DNA of 64,000 nucleotides from Glycocaulis sp050485565 (GTDB taxonomy: Bacteria > Pseudomonadota > Alphaproteobacteria > Caulobacterales > Maricaulaceae). Below the pieces are notes generated by a model. The model worked only from the letters and a program-made list of their open reading frames with translations. It had not been told where the DNA came from and did no database searches. Below are positions 43,194-53,926 of this stretch, in pieces (position 1 is the first letter of the stretch; each line of letters starts with the position of its first letter). The stretch lies in the NCBI RefSeq assembly GCF_050485565.1, contig NZ_JBJHBQ010000011.1, forward strand, positions 1 through 64,000. The letters are read 5' to 3'. A program made the position numbers and the translations under genes.

Positions 43194-44399
43194 TTAATGA
43201 CCTGCCAGGCGTCCGACGAACTGGTCAAACACGGCAAAGGAATCCTGCGGGCCGGGGCTGGCTTCCGGGTGGTGCTGAACGGACATGACCGGCTTGTCCT
43301 TCAGGCGGAACCCGCAATTGGTGCCATCAAACAGGGAGACATGTGTCTCCTCGGCGTTGTCTGGCAGGCTGTCGCGGTCCACCGCAAACCCGTGATTCAT
43401 GGAGACGATCTCGACCTGCCCCGAGAGCAGGTTTTTCACCGGATGATTCGCGCCGTGATGACCGTGCGTCATCTTCTGGGTCTTTGCGCCAATGGCCAGG
43501 GCGAGCATCTGATGGCCAAGGCAGATTCCCAGCGTCGGCACGCCAGCATCAATAACGCCGCGAATGGTGGCCAGCGCATACTCGCCGGTAGCTGCCGGGT
43601 CGCCGGGGCCGTTTGAAACCACAACACCGGCCGGGGACAGGGAGAGCACATCTTCCACGCTGGCCGTACCCGGCACCAGCTTCACGCGCGCGCCAGCGCC
43701 TGCCAGCCGGCGCAGAATGTTGGCCTTCACGCCGTAGTCCAGCACCACGACCAGCGGGCCGTCTGCCGGTCCAATGCCGGGACCGTCCGGCCAGGCCCAG
43801 TCAGCTTCGGTCCAGTCGCTGTCTGCATCGGTGAGGACATGGCGAGCCAGCTCAGCGCCTTCCATGCTGGGCGCTTCAAGGGCGGCCTTGCGTAAGGCTT
43901 CGGCGTCCAGCTTGCCGCCCGGATCGTGCGCGATCGCGGCGATAGGCATGCCAAGCTCGCGAATGCGCGCGGTGAGCGCCCGGGTGTCGACGCCTGTCAC
44001 GGCCACGACGCCGCGCGCAGCCAGCCATTCGGCAAAGCTCTGTTCGGCGCGCCAGTTGGCGGGCGGGGTGATAGGCGCTCTGGAGACCATGCCCACGGCA
44101 GCCTTGCGGGCGCGGCCGCTGGCCGCTTCCTCATCGTGCGCATTGGCACCGACATTGCCGATATGGGGGAAGGTGAAGCAGACGATCTGGCCTGCGTAAG
44201 ACGGGTCGGCGAGAATTTCCTGATGCCCGGTCATCGCCGTGTTGAAGCAGAGCTCTCCGGTGGCGATTCCCGATGCCCCGGCACCTTCGCCGGGGATGAT
44301 CGTGCCGTCGGCCAGCACGATGGCTCCGGTCGCCCCGTCAAGATCGCTGTCGCGCCAGGGGTTTGCGGTCAGCACTTGATTCCCGGCCTGTTCCGTCAT
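43194..44399 (-). CDS. carA: Carbamoyl-phosphate synthase small subunit
   Basis: 401 residues. The N-terminal small-subunit domain (LADGTIIPGEG, ELCFNTAMTGHQEILADPSYAGQIVCFT) is followed by a class I glutamine amidotransferase domain with the nucleophile in GICLGHQ and the His/Glu pair in HHPEASPGP. Hydrolyses glutamine and channels ammonia to CarB. RBS AGGCGGTGAG precedes the ATG. The leader contains a promoter-like pair and a small hairpin with a T-run. Confidence 0.97.
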   Translation of the reverse strand: MTEQAGNQVLTANPWRDSDLDGATGAIVLADGTIIPGEGAGASGIATGELCFNTAMTGHQEILADPSYAGQIVCFTFPHIGNVGANAHDEEAASGRARKAAVGMVSRAPITPPANWRAEQSFAEWLAARGVVAVTGVDTRALTARIRELGMPIAAIAHDPGGKLDAEALRKAALEAPSMEGAELARHVLTDADSDWTEADWAWPDGPGIGPADGPLVVVLDYGVKANILRRLAGAGARVKLVPGTASVEDVLSLSPAGVVVSNGPGDPAATGEYALATIRGVIDAGVPTLGICLGHQMLALAIGAKTQKMTHGHHGANHPVKNLLSGQVEIVSMNHGFAVDRDSLPDNAEETHVSLFDGTNCGFRLKDKPVMSVQHHPEASPGPQDSFAVFDQFVGRLAGH

Positions 44400-44430
44400 A
44401 TCTCACCGCCTGATTACGCGTGCGCCGCAC

Positions 44431-44447
44431 AAAAAGGGCGGCCCCTT
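44431..44447 (-). promoter_or_regulatory. Attenuator-like hairpin in the carA leader
   Basis: On the minus strand AAGGG-GCCG-CCCTT forms a short stem with a tetraloop, directly followed by a T-run; it lies about 35-48 bases before the carA start. Only five base pairs, so weak. Confidence 0.3.
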
Positions 44448-44461
44448 AAACAAACGCGCGG

Positions 44462-44490
44462 ACGGTATGTGAGCCTTGCCTAGACGTCAA
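44462..44490 (-). promoter_or_regulatory. Possible carA promoter
   Basis: On the minus strand TTGACG (44490-44485) and TACCGT (44467-44462) with a 17-base spacer, about 63 bases before the carA ATG. Good -35, modest -10. Confidence 0.45.
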
Positions 44491-44568
44491 GCAAGCTAGA
44501 AGCCGAAAAAGAAACCTGAAAACAAAGAGTTACGCGGCGTCGCTGTAACTCGTTCGAATGGAAGAACA

Positions 44569-45036
44569 ATGTCGCTGCGCGACCAGATTACCGAAGACCT
44601 GAAAAACGCGATGCGGGCCAAGGACGGCCTGAAGCTGAGCACGCTGCGCCTCGTCCAGGCCGCCATCAAGGACCGGGACATTGCTGCGCGGGCCGAGGAC
44701 CGCTGTCAGGGCTGTGGCGAGGGCGAGATCATGGCCCTGCTCCAGAAGCTCGTGAAGCAGCGCGAGGAAAGCGCGGAAACCTACGAGAATGCCGGCCGGT
44801 TGGACCTTGCCGAGCGTGAACGCGCCGAGGCTGAAATCGTGCGCGCCTATCTGCCCAAGCCGATGTGCGAGCAGGAGATCGAGCAGGCCGCCGAGACGGT
44901 CGTCGACGAGCTGGGCGCCACGGGCCTCAAGGATATGGGCAAATGCATGGGCGCGCTCAAACAGCGCTATACCGGCCGCATGGACTTTTCCAAGGCGGGC
45001 GAGACGGTGAAAACCCTTCTGCAGACCCGCGCCTGA
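44569..45036 (+). CDS. yqeY: GatB/YqeY domain protein
   Basis: 155 residues. Standalone YqeY-type helical protein related to the tail of GatB; landmarks are TLRLVQAAIKDRDIAAR, VKQREESAETYENAGRLDLAERERAE, AYLPKPM and DMGKCMGALKQRYTGRMDFSKAG. A CQGC pair sits in the loop before EIMALLQK. Exact role unknown. A perfect inverted repeat with 7-base arms (44527-44551) lies in the leader. Followed by VOC, dnaG and rpoD genes on the same strand, and YqeY is commonly found beside dnaG-rpoD. Confidence 0.9.
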   Translation: MSLRDQITEDLKNAMRAKDGLKLSTLRLVQAAIKDRDIAARAEDRCQGCGEGEIMALLQKLVKQREESAETYENAGRLDLAERERAEAEIVRAYLPKPMCEQEIEQAAETVVDELGATGLKDMGKCMGALKQRYTGRMDFSKAGETVKTLLQTRA

Positions 45037-45051
45037 GGCGCTGACAGGCGC

Positions 45052-45477
45052 ATGAAAACCCGGCTCGGCACCGTCGCACTTGTCGTGCGTGATTACGACG
45101 AGGCCATAGGCTTCTTTGTGGACCGGCTGGGTTTTACGCTGGAAAGCGATGAACCCCTGGGCGGTGGCAAGAGATGGGTCACTGTTGCTCCGCCCGGAGC
45201 CAGGAAAGATGGCTGTCATCTGCTGCTCGCCAGGGCGGTAACCCCTGAGCAGCGCGCGGCAATCGGCGCACAGACGGGCGGTCGCGTTTTCCTGTTCCTT
45301 GAAACGGATGATTTTGACCGGGATTACCAGCGCTTCCGGGCGAATGGTGTGGTGTTCCGTGAGGCTCCGCGTGATGAGTCTTATGGCCGGGTCGCCGTGT
45401 TCGAGGATATTTGCGGAAACCTCTGGGACCTGATTGAACCGGGCGCACGGCAACCGGCTAGTGCCAGTTCCGGGTAA
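45052..45477 (+). CDS. VOC family (glyoxalase/dioxygenase fold) protein
   Basis: 141 residues with paired beta-alpha-beta-beta-beta modules: VALVVRDYDEAIGFFVDRLGFTLESD and the closing VFEDICGNLWDLIEP, where the E/D-x-x-G-N pattern ends the second module. Belongs to the small glyoxalase-like group; substrate unknown. Lies 15 bases after yqeY and 18 before dnaG, so it is in the same transcript. Confidence 0.88.
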   Translation: MKTRLGTVALVVRDYDEAIGFFVDRLGFTLESDEPLGGGKRWVTVAPPGARKDGCHLLLARAVTPEQRAAIGAQTGGRVFLFLETDDFDRDYQRFRANGVVFREAPRDESYGRVAVFEDICGNLWDLIEPGARQPASASSG

Positions 45478-45495
45478 ATCTGCCAATCTGTTTGC

Positions 45496-47319
45496 ATGGC
45501 TCTTCCCGACGGATTCCTTGACGAAATCAAAGCGCGCATCCGCCTCTCCGATCTGGTGGGGCGGAGCGTGGCTCTGCGCCGTCAGGGCCGCGAGTTTGCG
45601 GGGCTGTCGCCTTTCAAGAAAGAGCGCACGCCGTCCTTTTTCGTCAATGACGAGAAGGGCTTCTACCATTGCTTCTCCAGCCAGAAGAATGGCGACGCGG
45701 TCAACTGGCTGCAGGAAACGCAAGGTCTCAGCTTCATGGAGGCGGTGGAAACCCTCGCCGCCGAGGCCGGGCTTGCCATGCCAGCGCCTGATCCCGAAGC
45801 CGCGCGCAAGGATGAGCGGCGCAAGGAACTGGCCGAGTGGAACGAGCTGGCCCAGCAATATTTCGTGCGCGAGCTGAACGGACCGCGAGGGGGCGAGGCG
45901 CGCGCCTATCTGGAGCGGCGCGGGCTTTCCCCGCGCGACTGGGAGAATTTCGGCCTTGGCTATGCGCCCGAGATGCGTACCGGGTTGAAGGATTTTCTGG
46001 TCAACAAGGGCGCAAAGCCTGACGAGCTGGTAACGGCCGGGCTGCTGATCGCGCCGGAAGATGGCGGAGCGGCGTTTGACCGCTTCCGTGGCCGGGTGAT
46101 GTTTCCGATCCAGGATCCGCGTGGGCGGCTGGTGGCGTTTGGCGGACGCGCTTTGTCAAAGGATGTGCGCGCGAAATATCTCAACTCGCCAGAGACCCCG
46201 CTCTTTCACAAAAGCCATGTCCTCTATCGCTACCCGCAAGCGCGCAGCGCCGCCTCCGATCCCAAGGCGGGTATTCGCGGGCTGGTCGTAGCCGAAGGCT
46301 ATATGGACGTGATCGCGCTGAACCGGGCCGGGCTCGTTCATGCTGTCGCGCCGCTGGGGACAGCGCTGACCGAAGACCAGATACGCCTATTGTGGCGGGC
46401 CGGGCCGGAGCCGGTGATATGCCTTGATGGCGATGCTGCGGGCCAGCGCGCGGCCGGGTTGGCGGCAGAGCGCGCCCTTCCCATGCTGGAGCCGGGCAAG
46501 AGCTTGCGTTTCGTCTTCCTGCCGGACGGGCAGGACCCTGATGATGTGCTGAAAGCCAAGGGGGCTGAGGCGCTGCGCGCGCTGGTGGCCGATACGCGTT
46601 CACTGGCAGAGCTGCTCTGGGACAAGGAATTTGCCGCCGAGCCCCTGACCGATCCGGACCGCCGGGCAGGCTTCCGGCGGCGGCTGCGTGCGCTGACTTC
46701 CAAGATTGCCGATCCGGATGTGCGCGAGGAATACAAGGCCGAGTTTGACCGGCGCCTGGCGTCTGCCTTTGGCCGCAAGCCGGCCCGCGCGCCGTGGCGT
46801 GGGCGGCAGAATGCCGACGGCATATCGGATGCCCCGCCCGTCGCTGAAACGCGCAAGCTGGCGCAGGCGCGGCGTGCTGCGCCGGTGGTGAGGCATTTGC
46901 TGCTGGCGGCTATTGAGTGGCCCGAACTGGCGGTTAGCGAGACCGAGACCCTTGCCGAGCTGGACTGCGGCCCGCTTGACAGTTTGCGTGACGCTATTCT
47001 AGACGCATGCTCGAATGGTCAAGGTGCGGATCATGAGGTTCTCAAGTCCGCTCTCGTGCGGCTGGGACATCATCCGGTCCTTCGCAAGCTGGAAGCTGAA
47101 CGGGCACCGATGCGCGCAGCCATGGGGGGAGAGGACGCAGACCCGTCGAGCAGGCTGAATGCTTGGCGAAAAGCGGCGGCTTCCTATATGGAAAGGGTTG
47201 AAGAGGAACGCATCCGCGGTGAGGCGCGTCTTCTTGAAAGCGAGGCGCTGGCGCGCGGCGATGCCGCTGAAGTGCACCAGCTGATCGCAGGGTATAAGGC
47301 CAGCCGCCGTCGCAGATAG
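45496..47319 (+). CDS. dnaG: DNA primase DnaG
   Basis: 607 residues. Makes RNA primers at the replication fork. The N-terminal zinc-finger region reads GLSPFKKERTPSFFVN and FYHCFSSQKNGDAVNW: of the usual Cys-His-Cys-Cys ligands only one Cys remains, as I recall for other alphaproteobacterial primases. The TOPRIM core is intact (VVAEGYMDVIAL with the catalytic Glu; ICLDGDAAGQRAA with the Asp-x-Asp), and a C-terminal helicase-binding region follows. Precedes rpoD in the classic macromolecular synthesis arrangement (YqeY-VOC-DnaG-RpoD). Confidence 0.95.
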   Translation: MALPDGFLDEIKARIRLSDLVGRSVALRRQGREFAGLSPFKKERTPSFFVNDEKGFYHCFSSQKNGDAVNWLQETQGLSFMEAVETLAAEAGLAMPAPDPEAARKDERRKELAEWNELAQQYFVRELNGPRGGEARAYLERRGLSPRDWENFGLGYAPEMRTGLKDFLVNKGAKPDELVTAGLLIAPEDGGAAFDRFRGRVMFPIQDPRGRLVAFGGRALSKDVRAKYLNSPETPLFHKSHVLYRYPQARSAASDPKAGIRGLVVAEGYMDVIALNRAGLVHAVAPLGTALTEDQIRLLWRAGPEPVICLDGDAAGQRAAGLAAERALPMLEPGKSLRFVFLPDGQDPDDVLKAKGAEALRALVADTRSLAELLWDKEFAAEPLTDPDRRAGFRRRLRALTSKIADPDVREEYKAEFDRRLASAFGRKPARAPWRGRQNADGISDAPPVAETRKLAQARRAAPVVRHLLLAAIEWPELAVSETETLAELDCGPLDSLRDAILDACSNGQGADHEVLKSALVRLGHHPVLRKLEAERAPMRAAMGGEDADPSSRLNAWRKAAASYMERVEEERIRGEARLLESEALARGDAAEVHQLIAGYKASRRRR

Positions 47320-47385
47320 CGCACGGGCGGTCGATTTTGTTTGTGGCAGCTGGTATTCCGGCGGCCAAGGGAGTTCAAGTCAGGC

Positions 47386-49437
47386 ATGACCAAAGCAGCG
47401 ACCGAGACGGCTGAAGCAGCCCCGGAAAATCAGGACGGCCCGCTTCTCGATCTCAATGACCTGTCGGTCAAGGCGATGGTGAAAACCGCCAAGAAGCGCG
47501 GTTACGTCACCCATGATGAACTCAACAAGGTGCTCCCTTCTGAGGAATTTTCCTCCGAGCAGATTGAGGATGTGCTCTCCCAGCTGTCGGAGATGGGCAT
47601 TACGGTCGTCGATTCCGAAGATGATGTTGAAGACGGTGAGGCGCCTGCTGGCGACGCCGAGGGCGATGAGGAAGATGATGGTCGCTCGCGCGCGGTAGCT
47701 GCCAAGTCGAAAACCGCCGTTGCCGGCCAGAACACCACGTCTGCGCAAGACCGCACCGATGACCCTGTGCGCATGTATCTGCGCGAGATGGGTTCGGTGG
47801 AGCTCTTGTCGCGCGAGGGCGAGATCGCCATCGCCAAACGCATCGAGGCCGGGCGCAACGCGATGATCCGCGGGCTTTGCGAAAGCCCGCTGACGTTTGA
47901 AGCCATCATGGTCTGGCGCGAAGAGCTTCAGTCCGGCCAGGTGCTGCTGCGCGATATCATCGATCTGGACGCCACTTATGGTGGCGTGCGCGAGGATCAC
48001 TCCGAAACCGGTGCGCCTGACGCCGGCCGTGGCCCGGCCGCCAATATCCGCGCCCAGGTGCGTTCGCGCGCCGAGGAGAACGAGGAAAAGGCCGCAAAAG
48101 AGGGCGAGGAAGGCGAAGAGAACGAGAACGCCAACTCCACCGACGATGAGGAAGATGATGAGGACGGTGCAAACCTGTCCCTCGCGGCGATGGAAGCCGA
48201 GCTGCGCGAAGGCGTCATGGAGACGCTGGACGCGGTAGCCGGTGACTTCACCTCTTTCCGCAAGCTGCAGGACAAGCTGGTTGGCCTGCGCATGGAGGGC
48301 AAGGACCTCTCCAAGAAGGACCGCGAGACCTATGAGGGCGTGCGCGAGTCCATCGTGGCCAACCTCAACTCCCTGAACCTCAATAATGCGCGTATCGAGG
48401 CGCTGGTCGAACAGCTCGACGCCATCAACAAGCGTCTGGTGGTGCTGGAAGGCAAGCTACTGCGCTCTGCCGAGGCGCACGGCGTGCCGCGCCACGAATT
48501 CATGCAAGCCTATCAGGGCCATGAGCTGGACCCGAACTGGCTGGACGACTGGAAAACCAAGTCTGCTGCGTGGAAGAAATTCGCCGAGCGTGAGGAAAAG
48601 GAAGCCGCCCAGATCCGCGAGCAGATCGCCGAGCTGGCGCAGGAATCCGGCGTGCCGATTGACGATTTCCGCCGCATTGTCGCGACCGTTCAGAAGGGCG
48701 CGCGCGAGGCGCGTATCGCCAAGAAGGAAATGGTCGAAGCCAATCTGCGCCTCGTCATCTCCATCGCCAAGAAATACACCAATCGCGGCCTGCAATTCCT
48801 TGATCTCATTCAGGAAGGCAATATCGGCCTCATGAAGGCGGTCGACAAGTTCGAGTATCGCCGCGGCTATAAATTCTCCACCTATGCGACCTGGTGGATC
48901 CGTCAGGCGATTACCCGCTCCATCGCGGATCAGGCGCGTACCATCCGCATCCCGGTCCACATGATCGAGACGATCAACAAGATCGTGCGCACCAGCCGCC
49001 AGATGCTCCACGAGATCGGCCGCGAGCCGACCCCTGAGGAGCTGGCTGAAAAGCTCTCCATGCCGCTGGAAAAAGTGCGCAAGGTGATGAAGATCGCCAA
49101 GGAGCCGATCTCCCTTGAAACGCCGATTGGCGACGAGGAAGACAGCCATCTCGGCGATTTCATCGAGGACAAGAATGCGGTCCTGCCCATCGATGCGGCG
49201 ATCCATTCAAACCTGCGCGAAACCACGACGCTGGTGCTCGCCAGCCTGACCCCGCGTGAGGAGCGTGTGCTGCGCATGCGCTTCGGGATCGGCATGAATA
49301 CCGATCACACGCTGGAGGAGGTGGGCCAGCAATTCTCGGTCACGCGCGAGCGTATCCGCCAGATCGAGGCGAAAGCCCTTCGCAAGCTGAAACACCCCAG
49401 CCGCAGCCGCAAACTGCGCAGCTTCCTGGATAGCTAG
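47386..49437 (+). CDS. rpoD: RNA polymerase primary sigma factor RpoD (sigma-70)
   Basis: 683 residues from ATG 47386. Region 1.1 (LNDLSVKAMVKTAKKRGYVTHDELNKVLP), region 1.2 (DPVRMYLREMGSVELLSREGEIAIAKRIEAG), a long non-conserved segment rich in Glu/Asp/Asn, region 2 (KFSTYATWWIRQAITRSIADQARTIRIPVHM) for -10 melting, region 3, and region 4.2 (TLEEVGQQFSVTRERIRQIEAKALRKLKHP) for -35 recognition. Directs housekeeping transcription. Last gene of the block, followed by a strong terminator. Confidence 0.98.
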   Translation: MTKAATETAEAAPENQDGPLLDLNDLSVKAMVKTAKKRGYVTHDELNKVLPSEEFSSEQIEDVLSQLSEMGITVVDSEDDVEDGEAPAGDAEGDEEDDGRSRAVAAKSKTAVAGQNTTSAQDRTDDPVRMYLREMGSVELLSREGEIAIAKRIEAGRNAMIRGLCESPLTFEAIMVWREELQSGQVLLRDIIDLDATYGGVREDHSETGAPDAGRGPAANIRAQVRSRAEENEEKAAKEGEEGEENENANSTDDEEDDEDGANLSLAAMEAELREGVMETLDAVAGDFTSFRKLQDKLVGLRMEGKDLSKKDRETYEGVRESIVANLNSLNLNNARIEALVEQLDAINKRLVVLEGKLLRSAEAHGVPRHEFMQAYQGHELDPNWLDDWKTKSAAWKKFAEREEKEAAQIREQIAELAQESGVPIDDFRRIVATVQKGAREARIAKKEMVEANLRLVISIAKKYTNRGLQFLDLIQEGNIGLMKAVDKFEYRRGYKFSTYATWWIRQAITRSIADQARTIRIPVHMIETINKIVRTSRQMLHEIGREPTPEELAEKLSMPLEKVRKVMKIAKEPISLETPIGDEEDSHLGDFIEDKNAVLPIDAAIHSNLRETTTLVLASLTPREERVLRMRFGIGMNTDHTLEEVGQQFSVTRERIRQIEAKALRKLKHPSRSRKLRSFLDS

Positions 49438-49467
49438 GGCGGTTCCTTTTCGGTTTCATTCTTGCAG

Positions 49468-49497
49468 CGCCGCCGGATTTTCGTCCGGCGGCGTTTT
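49468..49497 (+). terminator. Rho-independent terminator after rpoD
   Basis: CGCCGCCGGA (49468-49477), loop TTTTCG, TCCGGCGGCG (49484-49493), then TTTT. Strong stem, 31 bases after the rpoD stop. Confidence 0.92.
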
Positions 49498-49752
49498 GGT
49501 ATGCGCGTGCAGGCAGGCGCGGCAATCTCTGTCGGCCACGCACCCGCAGCATGCCAGATCATCCCTTAAAACCAGTCAGATGGACTGATATGCAGCCCTG
49601 CGCTGGACAGGGTCTCTATTGCATTGCAACATCCTTTTTCGCGAAAAAATGAACGATGTTCACTTTTCAAACGCGAGTCATAGCCCTATCTTGGCAGAGC
49701 GAGTTCACCGCAACGCCCGGTCAACAGGGCGGCAATCTTTTGGAGACTGATG
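49498..49752. other. Intergenic region before the TPR-like gene
   Basis: No gene seen between the rpoD terminator and the next start. It holds a CAGTC-AGATG-GACTG inverted repeat (49573-49587), a perfect 14-base palindrome TTTTTCGCGAAAAA (49635-49648) and GAACGATGTTC (49651-49661). These cluster within about 120 bases of the next gene's start and are plausible operator sites. Confidence 0.5.
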
Positions 49753-50232
49753 ATGAGCCTGAAATTCTCCTCCCCGATCCTGATGACCGCAGCCGCCGCC
49801 ATGATGGCGGCCGGGCTTTCGGTCGCCAGTGCCAGCGCTGCCGAGGCGCAGGCCTGCGAGCCGTCTTTCGTCGCGCAGAGCACGGCGCACCGCTCGGTGC
49901 GTGCCTCGGTCCAGCGCCTTGAGCGCGGCCAGTGGCGCGAGACCGCCCACTTCGCCAACGAGGCCCTGTCGCGCCGCAATGCAGCGCCGACCATGGCAGC
50001 GGCCCGCACCAATCTGTGCGCAGCGCTGGCCAATCTGGGCGATGCCGGTGCGGCGGACGCCTGCGACGCAGCCGTAGAGGCCAATGAAGGCGGCTGGGAA
50101 GCGCTCAATAACCGCGGCGCGGCCCACTATCTCGCCGGCAACACAGCAGCGGCAGCAGCCGATTTTGCGGCAGCAGCAGCGCTTGAGGGCGCAGGCCCGC
50201 AAGCGGCAGCCAACGCGGCCTCCTGCCGCTAG
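49753..50232 (+). CDS. Exported small TPR-like protein
   Basis: 159 residues from the second ATG (GGAG 7 bases upstream; an ATG 3 bases earlier is also possible). Signal peptide of about 30 residues ending ASA. The mature part is helical with tetratricopeptide-like repeats (AHRSVRASVQRLERGQWRETAHFANEAL; NNRGAAHYLAGNTAAAAADFAAA) and two or three Cys. Periplasmic scaffold proteins of this size are common; function unknown. Own terminator downstream. Confidence 0.7.
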   Translation: MSLKFSSPILMTAAAAMMAAGLSVASASAAEAQACEPSFVAQSTAHRSVRASVQRLERGQWRETAHFANEALSRRNAAPTMAAARTNLCAALANLGDAGAADACDAAVEANEGGWEALNNRGAAHYLAGNTAAAAADFAAAAALEGAGPQAAANAASCR

Positions 50233-50289
50233 AGCGATAAGGAATTCCGCTGATCGGGCATGTATCCCCCCGCCCGGGACAGCGATGTG

Positions 50290-50328
50290 GAGCCGGACAC
50301 CCCTCTAGCGGGGTCCGGCTCTTTTTTT
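50290..50328 (+). terminator. Rho-independent terminator after the TPR-like gene
   Basis: GAGCCGGA pairs with TCCGGCTC, with an inner CCCC/GGGG stem, followed by seven T (50322-50328). It ends 3 bases before the convergent purL stop. Confidence 0.92.
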
Positions 50329-50330
50329 GC

Positions 50331-52561
<2,231 letters not shown>

Positions 52562-52565
<4 letters not shown>

Positions 52566-52873
52566 TCGGCATGCGTCCGTTGCGGCTGGTGGAGCGGGGA
52601 GGGATCAGGCAGATAGGCGGTGACCAGGAGGCGTGCGGCCTCCGGCGCGCCGGGTTCTGGCCGGATCGCGGAAAGATCAGACGGGGCGGGAACGGGCAGG
52701 CCTTCGCCCATCAGCCCTTCAAGATGCAAGGCGAGGGCTTCCTGCGCGTTGAGCGCGGCTTCGTTGGCGCTGTCGCCAGCTGACACGCAGCCGTCGAGAT
52801 CGGGAAAGTAGACGCTGAAACCGGTTTCAGCATCGCCCTCGAGAATGGCGGGATAGTTGCTGAGAAGACTCAT
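52562..52873 (-). CDS. Solitary HicB-like antitoxin-family protein
   Basis: 103 residues from ATG 52873 (GGAGAG upstream). The N-terminal YPAILEGDAETGFSVYFPDLDGCVSAGDSANEAALNAQEALALHLEGL is the HicB partial RNase H-like fold, and the short C-terminus lacks an obvious DNA-binding module. HicB normally neutralises the mRNA interferase HicA, but no HicA-like frame is found on either side. Its stop codon overlaps the purL start, so it serves as the upstream gene of a translationally coupled pair. Confidence 0.8.
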
Positions 52874-52920
52874 GGCACTCTCCTGCTGCCCGCTAGAAAA
52901 CATGCGATGGATGACACGTG

Positions 52921-53109
52921 ATGCCTCGAAGGCAGAAGAAGCAGACCGAACAGCAAGAAATCGAAGATCTTGAGAGCGAGTATTTTCGATTGGGCGACAA
53001 CGCACAAGCATATCAGACGCAGGAGCAAAAGCAGTGGCTTGAACGGCGTTTGGCCGAAATTCTGCGGCGGCTTGATTCACTTGGCGCGAACAATCGACCA
53101 ACACACTAA
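52921..53109 (+). CDS. Possible small coiled-coil protein (62 aa)
   Basis: A 62-codon frame beginning MPRRQKKQTEQQEIEDLESEY, very rich in Gln, Glu, Arg and Lys, with a strong helical and coiled-coil character and lower GC than its neighbours. Ribosome site weak. It lies divergent to the HicB-like gene and overlaps the purQ stop by 4 bases on the opposite strand. Plausible but unproven; no family recognised. Confidence 0.4.
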   Translation: MPRRQKKQTEQQEIEDLESEYFRLGDNAQAYQTQEQKQWLERRLAEILRRLDSLGANNRPTH

Positions 53110-53768
53110 CCCCGCCCCAGAAGGCTTTCAAATACGCCCAGCCCGTCTGTACCGCCATGGAGCGGATCAACCGCGCGTTCGGGGTGGGGCATCATGCCGA
53201 GTACATTACCGGCTGCATTGGTGATCCCGGCGATATCGCGGATCGAACCATTGGGATTGTTCAGATAGCGGAAGGCTACCCGTCCATCGCCCTCCAGCCG
53301 GTCCAGCGTCTCGTTATCGGCGAAATAATTGCCATCATGGTGCGCGACGGGGATGGTCACCTCGCGCGTCTCGCCATAGGCGCGGGTGAAGCGCGAATTG
53401 GTGTTCTCGATCTGAAGCGGGGTGCGCTCGCAGACAAACAGCAGGCCGGCATTGCGCATCAGCGCGCCGGGCAGAAGCCCCGTCTCGATGAGGATCTGGA
53501 AGCCATTGCATACGCCCAGCACGGGCATGCCATCTCCGGCGCGCTTTACCAGATCGCGCGTGATCGGCGAGCGGGCGGCAATCGCGCCAGAGCGCAGATA
53601 GTCGCCATAGGAGAACCCGCCGGGGATGACGGCGAGATCAAGCCCGTCCGGCAGGCTGGTTTCCTGGTGCCAGATCATGGCCGGGGCCTGCCCCGTAACC
53701 ATGCGCAAAGCCTCGGCCGCATCGCGGTCGCAATTAGAGCCGGGGAATACAATGACAGCGGTCTTCAT
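53106..53768 (-). CDS. purQ: Phosphoribosylformylglycinamidine synthase subunit PurQ (glutaminase)
   Basis: 220 residues from ATG 53768. Class I glutamine amidotransferase: FPGSNCDRD at the start, GGFSYGDYLRSGAIA, the nucleophile in LGVCNGFQIL, and the His/Glu in MMPHPERAVDP. Releases ammonia for PurL. Same strand and order as purS and purL but separated from purS by 3.5 kb of inserted genes. Confidence 0.96.
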   Translation of the reverse strand: MKTAVIVFPGSNCDRDAAEALRMVTGQAPAMIWHQETSLPDGLDLAVIPGGFSYGDYLRSGAIAARSPITRDLVKRAGDGMPVLGVCNGFQILIETGLLPGALMRNAGLLFVCERTPLQIENTNSRFTRAYGETREVTIPVAHHDGNYFADNETLDRLEGDGRVAFRYLNNPNGSIRDIAGITNAAGNVLGMMPHPERAVDPLHGGTDGLGVFESLLGRG

Positions 53769-53926
53769 GGCGCGAGGCTTTAGCAGGGGATTCCCGTCAA
53801 GGCGAGAGGCGGGTGCGGCTAAGGTAACCGCGTTGCATCTTTGCCGCATCCGATGGCAGCATCTGCTGCATCTGACACAGGAAGGCTGGCGCACACGGGT
53901 GCCGGTCCGACGGGGAGAATGTCATC

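Noticed and set aside
52874..53170. HicA toxin gene upstream of the HicB-like gene
   Set aside because: The in-frame upstream extension has no HicA-like sequence (no GxxHxxF-type core) and no ribosome site.
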